From: Pseudomonas helmanticensis
GTDB lineage: Bacteria > Pseudomonadota > Gammaproteobacteria > Pseudomonadales > Pseudomonadaceae
Length of the DNA: 64,000 nt
NCBI RefSeq assembly: GCF_900182985.1
Contig: NZ_FXUY01000002.1
Location: forward strand, 684,501 to 748,500
Direction of reading: 5' to 3'
Part shown: positions 58,138 through 64,000 of the stretch, in pieces
Position numbering within the stretch: the stretch's first letter is position 1
How the letters are laid out: each line of letters opens with the position of its first letter
Position numbers and translations under genes: made by a program
The notes under the pieces: model-generated
The model's database searches: none
Told to the model about the DNA's origin: nothing
Seen by the model: only the letters and a program-made list of their open reading frames with translations

Positions 58138-59114
58138 GCGCCCTCCATTGATTTTTTCTGTTTCAACTCGACGCCGTTCTTGATCGCGACGATTTCCGCC
58201 AGCAAGGACAAGGCGATCTCCGCCGGCGAATGACTGCCGATATGCAAACCGATGGGGCCGTGCAATCGATCAATCGCCTCCACCGACAAGCCTAGCTGAG
58301 CGAGATTCTCCCGGCGCTTCAGACTGTTGACCCGCGAACCGAGCGCGCCGACATAAAAGGCTGGCGAATCCAGCGCCGTGAGCAGTGCCATGTCATCCAG
58401 CCGTGGGTCATGCGTCAACGCGACAATCGCCGTACGTTCGTCGGTCTGAATGCTCAGCACCGCTTCATCCGGCATGCCTGCGACGAAGCGACCGTGATGC
58501 TCTTCCCAGCCATAAACGAATTCAGTGCGCGGATCACAGATCAACACTTCGAAATCGAGCAGCCGCGCCATGTCCGCCACATAGCGCGACAATTGCCCGG
58601 CGCCGATCAACAACAATCGCCAGCGCGGGCCGTAGATCGCGCGCAAGGTCTTGCCGTCGAATTCGAGCGAATCGGTTTTGCTCGCCGCCGACAGCACAAC
58701 CTCACCGGTGTCGATGTTCAGCTCACGGGCGACGATTTCATGCGCCTCGCAACGCGCCAGCAGTTCGGCGACCCACGCGGGATCGCCGATCCGCTCTTCA
58801 GTCAGGCGCAGCGTACCGCCACACGGCAAACCAAACCGCGCAGCTTCTTCACGGGTGACACCGTAGGTGATCAGTTGCACCGGCGGGCCATCGCTGGCGA
58901 TACGCCCGTCGTGCAGACGCGCGATCAAATCATCTTCGACACAGCCACCCGACACCGAGCCGATCACCACGCCATCCTCGCGCAATGCCAGCATCGCACC
59001 GGGCGCCCGGGGCGCGGTGCCCCAGGTCTGCACGACACTGAACAGCACCACCCGTTGCCCGGCGCGGCGCCATTCGAGAACGCTGCGCAGGACATTGAGG
59101 TCGACGCTGTCCAT
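58134..59114 (-). CDS. XdhC-family molybdenum cofactor insertion protein
   Basis: A 326-aa protein with an N-terminal XdhC/CoxI domain (VQTWGTAPRAPGAMLA, VSGGCVEDDLI) and a C-terminal Rossmann domain (LLLIGAGQLSRYVADMA, VALTHDPRLDDMALLTAL). It delivers the sulphurated cofactor to the enzyme. The ATG at 59114 overlaps the preceding stop by one base. Confidence 0.9.
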   Translation of the reverse strand: MDSVDLNVLRSVLEWRRAGQRVVLFSVVQTWGTAPRAPGAMLALREDGVVIGSVSGGCVEDDLIARLHDGRIASDGPPVQLITYGVTREEAARFGLPCGGTLRLTEERIGDPAWVAELLARCEAHEIVARELNIDTGEVVLSAASKTDSLEFDGKTLRAIYGPRWRLLLIGAGQLSRYVADMARLLDFEVLICDPRTEFVYGWEEHHGRFVAGMPDEAVLSIQTDERTAIVALTHDPRLDDMALLTALDSPAFYVGALGSRVNSLKRRENLAQLGLSVEAIDRLHGPIGLHIGSHSPAEIALSLLAEIVAIKNGVELKQKKSMEGA

Positions 59115-61435
59115 TACGCCTCTGCCTTCTGCCAGCCTTGCAACTGATAACGCACCGGCAGATTGCGGATGCGCTTGCCGGTAGCGGCGAAGATCGCATT
59201 GCACAGCGCCGGCGCTATTGGCGGCACACCCGGTTCACCAACACCGCCCAGCGGCACGTCGCCCGGCGGCGTCACCAGGTGCACCGCGACCTCCTTCGGC
59301 GCCAGCGACATGCGCGCTACTTCGTACATGTGGAAGTTGTCCTGCTGGACCTTGCCGTCCTTGAAGCTGATTTCACCCAGCACCGCGTTACCCAAGCCCA
59401 TCACGCAAGCGCCTTCGAACTGCGAGCGAATGCGCTCAGGGTTGATCTGCGGCCCGCAATCCACGGCGATATCTGCCTTGTGCACGATCAACGTGCCGTC
59501 GTCTTTAACTTCGACTTCGATCACCGCCGCCACGTAAGTGACGAAGCTGTAATGCACTGCCAGCCCGAGACCACGGCCCTTGGCCAGTTTGCGCCCCCAT
59601 CCGGCAGCTTTCGCGGCAGTTTCCAGCACGGCGCGCATACGTCCGGTATCGATCGGATAACGCTCGGGAGATTCGCCGTAGTTCCACTCCTCGCTCAGCG
59701 TGCGCGGGTCAATCTGGCGATCAGGGCCAAGGAGTTTGATCTGGTACTTGAGAGGATCTTCACCGGCCTTGTGCGCCAGTTCATCGACAAAACTCTGGAT
59801 CGCGAAACCATGGGGAATGTTCGATACCGAGCGATACCAGCCAACCCGCGTGTGCACGCTAGCCTCGGGATTTTCCAGGCGCACATTGGGGATCGCATAA
59901 GCCATGTTGGTGAAGCCCATGCCCAGTTCGAATGCCGCTTCATGGTTCATGCCCGGCGCGAACAGCGCGGTGATGCTCGGCGCCACGGTGCGATGCAACC
60001 AGCCGGACGGCATGCCGTCCTTGCCGACGCCAGCCTTCAGGTACTCGGCAGACACGGTATGAAAATACGAGTTGTGGATGTCGTCCTCGCGCGTCCACTG
60101 CACCCGCACGGCTTTGCCGGGAAACTCCTTGGCGAGGACCGCCGCTTCGACGACGAAATCCGGTTTCGACTTACGCCCGAAACCCCCTCCAAGCAGCGTG
60201 ACATTAAAGGTGACGTTGTCGAACGGCAGGCCAAGGCGCTCGGCAATTCGCTCACGGGTAACTTGCGGCGCCTGACTCGGCGCCCACGCTTCACAGACGC
60301 CGTCCTTGTAGCGGGCGATAGCAACCATCGGCTCCATCGGTGCCTGCGCCAGATGCGGCAAATAGTAGGACGCTTCGAGGGTGCTGGCCGCGCTGCTCAA
60401 GGCCTTGTCGATATCACCGGTGTTGCGCACCACTTTGCCGGGTTTCAGCGAAGCGGCTTCCAGCTCCTTGCGATAGGCAATCGAGTCGTAACTGGCATTC
60501 GGGCCGTCATCCCATTCGATCTTCAGCGCCTCACGGCCCTTGATCGCCGCCCAAGTATTGCTGGCCACCACGGCCACACCACCTAACGGCTGAAACTCGG
60601 AAGGTATCGGACGGCTTTCGATCTGGATGACTTTGAGTACGCCGGGGACTTTCAGCGCGGCGCTGTCGTCGAGTGATTTGACCTTGCCGCCATACACCGC
60701 CGGACGGGCAATGGTCGCGTACAACATGCCGTCGAAATGCACGTCGGCGCCATAGACCGCGCGCCCATTGACGATGTCTGCACCGTCGATGGCCTTGGTG
60801 CCTTCCTTGCCGATATAGCGAAATTCCGACGGTTGCTTGAGGCGCAGACTGTCACGCGCTGGAACCGCCAATGCACTGGCTGCCGCGGCCAGTTCGCCAT
60901 AACCCAGCTCGCGCCCGGACGGTGTATGAAGGACTTTGTGCAATTGCGCGCGGCATTCGCCGACCGGGACTTGCCACTGCGCAGCCGCAGCCTGCTCGAG
61001 CATCGTCCGCGCTGCTGCGCCACAACGCCGCATCGGTTCGTACCAGTGACGCATGCTGCGCGAACCGTCGGTGTCCTGGTTGCCGAAACGCAGTTCATCG
61101 CCCGGCGCCTGCTGCACTTTGACCTTGGCCCAATCGGCGTCCAGCTCATCGGCGACGACCATGCTCAGACTGGTGCGCACGCCCTGACCCATCTCCGAGC
61201 GGTTGCACACGACGGTAACACTGCCGTCGGCGGCAATGCTCACATAGACTTTCGGATCGTCGATCCAGCCATTGGGCATGCCATCGGCGCCGAACTGCTT
61301 CGGCTTGTCTTCGGCCAATGCGTCCTGCCAACCCCAACTTGCGGCCAGCACCAATGCGCCCGTCGCGCCGACGCCCTTGAGGAAACCCCGGCGACTGAGA
61401 TTGCTCAGGGCGAAATCATTCGGCAGGCGGCTCAT
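59114..61435 (-). CDS. Molybdopterin-binding subunit of a xanthine-dehydrogenase-family enzyme
   Basis: A 773-aa large subunit with a twin-arginine signal (SRRGFLKGVGATGALVLAA), so it is exported folded to the periplasm. It resembles the isoquinoline 1-oxidoreductase/aldehyde oxidase type (IorB/CoxL-like): EMGQGVRTSLSM, LLGGGFGRKS and the catalytic-glutamate segment GGVGEPGVPPIAPAL near the C-terminus. It works with the small 2Fe-2S protein encoded upstream; substrate (aldehyde or N-heterocycle) is unknown. Overlap with its neighbours on both sides marks an operon. Confidence 0.92.
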   Translation of the reverse strand: MSRLPNDFALSNLSRRGFLKGVGATGALVLAASWGWQDALAEDKPKQFGADGMPNGWIDDPKVYVSIAADGSVTVVCNRSEMGQGVRTSLSMVVADELDADWAKVKVQQAPGDELRFGNQDTDGSRSMRHWYEPMRRCGAAARTMLEQAAAAQWQVPVGECRAQLHKVLHTPSGRELGYGELAAAASALAVPARDSLRLKQPSEFRYIGKEGTKAIDGADIVNGRAVYGADVHFDGMLYATIARPAVYGGKVKSLDDSAALKVPGVLKVIQIESRPIPSEFQPLGGVAVVASNTWAAIKGREALKIEWDDGPNASYDSIAYRKELEAASLKPGKVVRNTGDIDKALSSAASTLEASYYLPHLAQAPMEPMVAIARYKDGVCEAWAPSQAPQVTRERIAERLGLPFDNVTFNVTLLGGGFGRKSKPDFVVEAAVLAKEFPGKAVRVQWTREDDIHNSYFHTVSAEYLKAGVGKDGMPSGWLHRTVAPSITALFAPGMNHEAAFELGMGFTNMAYAIPNVRLENPEASVHTRVGWYRSVSNIPHGFAIQSFVDELAHKAGEDPLKYQIKLLGPDRQIDPRTLSEEWNYGESPERYPIDTGRMRAVLETAAKAAGWGRKLAKGRGLGLAVHYSFVTYVAAVIEVEVKDDGTLIVHKADIAVDCGPQINPERIRSQFEGACVMGLGNAVLGEISFKDGKVQQDNFHMYEVARMSLAPKEVAVHLVTPPGDVPLGGVGEPGVPPIAPALCNAIFAATGKRIRNLPVRYQLQGWQKAEA

Positions 61436-61902
61436 GCCTTGGCCTCCTTCAGATGCGTGGAAGCCTGGCGGATCGCGGTTTTGATGCGGTTATAAGTGCC
61501 GCAGCGGCAGATGTTACCGACCATCGCTTCTTCGATCTGCTCATCGCTCGGGTTCGGGTTGGTCTTGAGCAACGCCGTGGCCGACATGATCTGGCCGCCC
61601 TGACAGAAACCACATTGCGCGACCGCCGTGTCGAGCCAGGCTTGCTGAACGACTTGCCCGACGGGGTCGGCATGCAGGTTGTCGATGGTGGTGACGTTCT
61701 GCCCGATCACCGAGCCGATCGGCGTGATGCAACTGCGCGCCGGCAGACCATCGATGTGAATGGTGCAGGCGCCGCACAGGCCCATGCCGCAGCCGAATTT
61801 GGTGCCGTTGTAGCCGGCGACGTCACGGATTGCCCAGAGCAGCGGCATGTCTTCCGTGACATCGAGTGGATGGTCCTGGCCATTGAGTTTCAGGGTAATC
61901 AT
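61432..61902 (-). CDS. Small 2Fe-2S subunit of the molybdenum hydroxylase
   Basis: A 156-aa iron-sulphur protein with the plant-type ferredoxin cluster motif CGMGLCGACTIH and the second cluster CGFCQGG and CRCGTY. It passes electrons from the molybdenum subunit. It is the first gene of the four-gene operon; the ATG at 61902 (MITLKLNGQD) was chosen, with a GTG two codons upstream possible. Confidence 0.93.
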   Translation of the reverse strand: MITLKLNGQDHPLDVTEDMPLLWAIRDVAGYNGTKFGCGMGLCGACTIHIDGLPARSCITPIGSVIGQNVTTIDNLHADPVGQVVQQAWLDTAVAQCGFCQGGQIMSATALLKTNPNPSDEQIEEAMVGNICRCGTYNRIKTAIRQASTHLKEAKA

Positions 61903-62029
61903 GGGCACGCCCGCATATTTTTGGTGGTTATGGGGTCGAGCAATCTGCCGCCGTTGAATCAGCGGTGGTTCACGCAGATCGACTCAGGCTAATCGGCCGA
62001 TACACATCAGTGAAGCTGAACACTGAACC

Positions 62030-62127
62030 TGTGGCGAGGGAGCTTGCTCGCGCTGAACGGCGCAGCAGTTCTCTGCTTTGAGCGAGGGGCGCTGCGCATC
62101 CCAGCGGGAGCAAGCTCCCTCGCCACA
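62030..62127. repeat. REPIN-like palindrome
   Basis: Two 20-bp perfect arms, 62030-62049 (TGTGGCGAGGGAGCTTGCTC) and 62108-62127, separated by a 58-base middle. The arm sequence is a known REP type of the P. fluorescens group. Confidence 0.85.
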
Positions 62128-62255
62128 GAATTCATCGCTTGCTGATCTGCATCTGACCGGAGGCTCTCTTGTGCCGACGCGAACGTCTGCACCGGGCCTT
62201 TGGTGGAGCAAATGACGGTTATCGTTAGCTCGCTAAGTTAACCCAGCGTTAACAA

Positions 62256-62281
62256 AAAAGCCCTGCTGAGACAGGGCTTTT
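62256..62281. terminator. Terminator downstream of murB
   Basis: AAAAGCCCTG (62256-62265) pairs with CAGGGCTTTT (62272-62281) around a 6-base loop; A and T runs on both sides allow it to act in both directions. Confidence 0.8.
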
Positions 62282-62340
62282 CAGTTGCAAGCTTTTAGCT
62301 ACAAGCTGCAAGTAAAAGCAGTAGCTGGATCATGCTGCAG

Positions 62341-62376
62341 AGATTGTAGCTTGAAGCTCGTAGCTTGAAGCTCGCC
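62341..62376. repeat. Short tandem repeat near murB
   Basis: TAGCTTGAAGCTCG occurs twice in tandem (about 62347-62374); AGCTT also forms small palindromes with nearby copies (GCAAGCTTTTAGC at 62288). Likely non-coding; perhaps part of the murB 3' end structure. Confidence 0.5.
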
Positions 62377-62382
62377 GCTGCT

Positions 62383-63402
62383 TCAATACCGATTGGGCTC
62401 CATCTCCAGGTCGACATTGAAACGTTCGGCAATGTCTTTCTGGATACGCTGCGCCAGATCGAGCAATTGCAGGCCGGTTGCCGCGCCGTAATTGACCAGC
62501 ACCAACGCCTGCAATTTATGCACGCCGGCGTCGGCTTCGCGGAAACCTTTCCAGCCAGCACGCTCGATCAGCCAGCCCGCCGCCAGTTTCATCTGCCCGT
62601 CCGCTTGTGCATAGGCCACCACGTCCGGGTGCTGCTGTTTGATCTGCGCGACGATGGCCGGCGACACCAGCGGGTTCTTGAAGAAGCTGCCGGCATTGCC
62701 GAGCACCGCCGGATCCGGCAATTTCTCGCTGCGGATGCTGCAAATGGCACGGCTGACGTCGGTCGGCGTCGGTTGTTCGATGCCCTGCTCGGTCAGGCGC
62801 TGACGCACCGGGCCGTATTCCAGGTGCAGATGGGCGACTCGATCCAGTTTTAAACGCACGCGCAGAATCAACCAACGCCCCGGCTGCTGTTTGAACAGGC
62901 TGTCGCGGTAGGCGAAGTTGCACTCTTCGAGACTGAAGTCGCGCAGCTCGCCGGTCTGGCGATCCAGTGCGGTCAGCCCGGCGAACACATCCTTGATCTC
63001 GACACCGTAGGCACCAATGTTCTGCATCGGCGCAGCGCCAACGGTGCCGGGAATCAGGCTGAGGTTTTCCAGTCCGGAAAATCCTAGCGCCAGCGTGTGC
63101 TGCACAAACGCATGCCACGGTTCGCCCGCTTCCGCCTCGATCACCACGCGGTTGCCGTCATCGCTGACAACGCGAATGCCACGGGTGGCCATGCGCAGCA
63201 CCAGCGCCGCAATGTCAGCGGTCAGCAGCAAATTACTGCCGCCGCCGATCACCAGCAACGGCACGTCGTGAGCAGTGGAATAAGCCAGTGCTTCACGGAC
63301 ATCGGCGTCGCTATGGGCTTCGGCGAACAGTTGCGCGCGAACATCCACGCCAAAACTGTTGAACGGCTTCAGGGAAACCTGCGGTTGCACCTGCAAACTC
63401 AT
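62383..63402 (-). CDS. murB: UDP-N-acetylenolpyruvoylglucosamine reductase
   Basis: A 339-aa FAD enzyme of peptidoglycan precursor synthesis: VIGGGSNLLLTADIAALVLR (FAD binding), IPGTVGAAPMQNIGAYG, and the catalytic serine in LGNAGSFFKNP. It overlaps the phosphatase stop by 4 bp (ATGA). Confidence 0.96.
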   Translation of the reverse strand: MSLQVQPQVSLKPFNSFGVDVRAQLFAEAHSDADVREALAYSTAHDVPLLVIGGGSNLLLTADIAALVLRMATRGIRVVSDDGNRVVIEAEAGEPWHAFVQHTLALGFSGLENLSLIPGTVGAAPMQNIGAYGVEIKDVFAGLTALDRQTGELRDFSLEECNFAYRDSLFKQQPGRWLILRVRLKLDRVAHLHLEYGPVRQRLTEQGIEQPTPTDVSRAICSIRSEKLPDPAVLGNAGSFFKNPLVSPAIVAQIKQQHPDVVAYAQADGQMKLAAGWLIERAGWKGFREADAGVHKLQALVLVNYGAATGLQLLDLAQRIQKDIAERFNVDLEMEPNRY

Positions 63403-63863
63403 AACCGGCCCTTCACTTCGATCAACAATTGGTCACACGCAGCTTCAATCAGATCGAGCACCTGCTCGAAACCTTGATCGCCGTCGTAATACGGGTCCGG
63501 CACTTCATCGACCAGCCCTGCATAGCGACGCAAGAACAAATCCAGTTCGGCCTTGCCGGTGGAAGGCTGCAAAGCCTTGAGGTTGCGCAGGTTGCTGTTG
63601 TCCATCGCCAGAATCAGATCGCAACTGGCGAAATCGGCGCGAGTGACCTGCTGCGCGCGTTGCGCCGACAGGTCATAGCCGCGCACCTTGGCGGCGGCCT
63701 GGCTGCGTTTGTCCGGCGGATTGCCGACGTGCCAGTCACCGGTGCCGGCGGAAGCCACTTCGACCTGATCCGCCAGCCCCGCAGCGCGCAGCTTGTGGCG
63801 CAACACACCTTCGGCCGTGGGCGAACGGCAAATATTGCCCAGGCACACAAACAGAACGCGCAT
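63399..63863 (-). CDS. Low-molecular-weight protein tyrosine phosphatase
   Basis: A 154-aa LMW phosphatase with the active-site loop CLGNICRSP (Cys7, Arg13) and the acid loop DPYYDG. In gammaproteobacteria related enzymes act on kinase-regulated polysaccharide synthesis; here it sits between kdsB and murB as in other pseudomonads. The ATG overlaps the kdsB stop by 1 base. Confidence 0.95.
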   Translation of the reverse strand: MRVLFVCLGNICRSPTAEGVLRHKLRAAGLADQVEVASAGTGDWHVGNPPDKRSQAAAKVRGYDLSAQRAQQVTRADFASCDLILAMDNSNLRNLKALQPSTGKAELDLFLRRYAGLVDEVPDPYYDGDQGFEQVLDLIEAACDQLLIEVKGRL

Positions 63864-64000
63864 CAGGCCTCCAGCAGGCGACGAACGCGCTCGAGGTCTT
63901 CAAGCGTGTCGACACCGGTCGGCGGCGCGATCAACGCATCAGCGACATGAATACGCACGCCGTGCCACAGGGCACGCAGTTGCTCGAGCGATTCGGTGTT
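63863..64000 (-). CDS. kdsB: 3-deoxy-manno-octulosonate cytidylyltransferase (C-terminal part)
   Basis: The last 45 residues on the minus strand ([36 protein letters not shown]) match the KdsB C-terminus; the rest is outside the window. The enzyme activates Kdo for LPS. The call rests on this fragment and on the gene order kdsB-ptp-murB. Confidence 0.85.
   Translation of the reverse strand, partial: NTESLEQLRALWHGVRIHVADALIAPPTGVDTLEDLERVRRLLEA

Larger units (their letters stand above)
61909..62382. other. Intergenic region with repeats between murB and the molybdenum operon
   Basis: About 470 bp without a gene. It holds the molybdenum operon promoter (left, near 61910-61990), a REPIN-like palindrome, a terminator and a short tandem repeat, listed separately. 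Confidence 0.6.

Overview
The window reads as a chromosome segment of a Pseudomonas fluorescens-group bacterium. The right third has the pseudomonad order kdsB-ptp-murB, rne/rluC-gph-sppA-maf, yceD-rpmF-plsX-fabD-fabG-acpP-fabF-pabC-mltG-tmk, three OprD-type porins occur on the left, and REPIN-type palindromes typical of this group lie between genes. No tRNA, rRNA, CRISPR array, integrase or recognisable transposase gene was found.

Layout. (1) 1-13 kb, metabolic accessory region: a LysR regulator cut by the window edge, two tandem paralogous OprD-family porins that share the same upstream element, a protein of three fused RidA-like domains, an ammonium transporter, and a cyanase / DUF2790 / beta-carbonic anhydrase / glutaredoxin group. 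A gluconate-type permease followed by a third OprD porin runs on the minus strand. Together these suggest scavenging of ammonium, cyanate and small organic acids. (2) 13.3-42.4 kb, a mosaic island with lower and uneven GC. It holds a 1257-aa protein with a nuclease-like N-terminus, a frameshifted lipocalin remnant, EcsC, secreted and lipoprotein genes of unknown role, a GIY-YIG protein, a 700-aa protein with a PD-(D/E)XK-like C-terminus, ApeA (HEPN), a YncE-like propeller plus DUF305 pair, a zinc-ribbon/DpnII-like nuclease, an NdpA-like plus membrane protein pair, a Panacea antitoxin/toxin pair, a second HEPN protein, and a PLD nuclease plus SMC/Rad50-like ATPase pair. This is the profile of a defence island; most of these genes are candidates rather than named systems. 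(3) At 42.43 kb the island breaks into the thymidylate kinase gene after codon 98. The junction carries four copies of an AAGGTTTACAT repeat and looks like the end of a mobile element. (4) 42.4-64 kb, core genes: the fatty-acid cluster, RNase E with a long leader, a molybdenum hydroxylase operon, and murB/ptp/kdsB.

Main points for follow-up: the broken copy of an essential gene (tmk) at the island edge; the repeat-bearing element end; the NdpA/membrane pair and the PLD/ATPase pair as possible undescribed anti-phage modules; the large 1257-aa and 700-aa nuclease-like proteins; and the triple RidA protein in which only two of the three domains keep the catalytic arginine. All assignments come from reading motifs by eye; no database search was possible.
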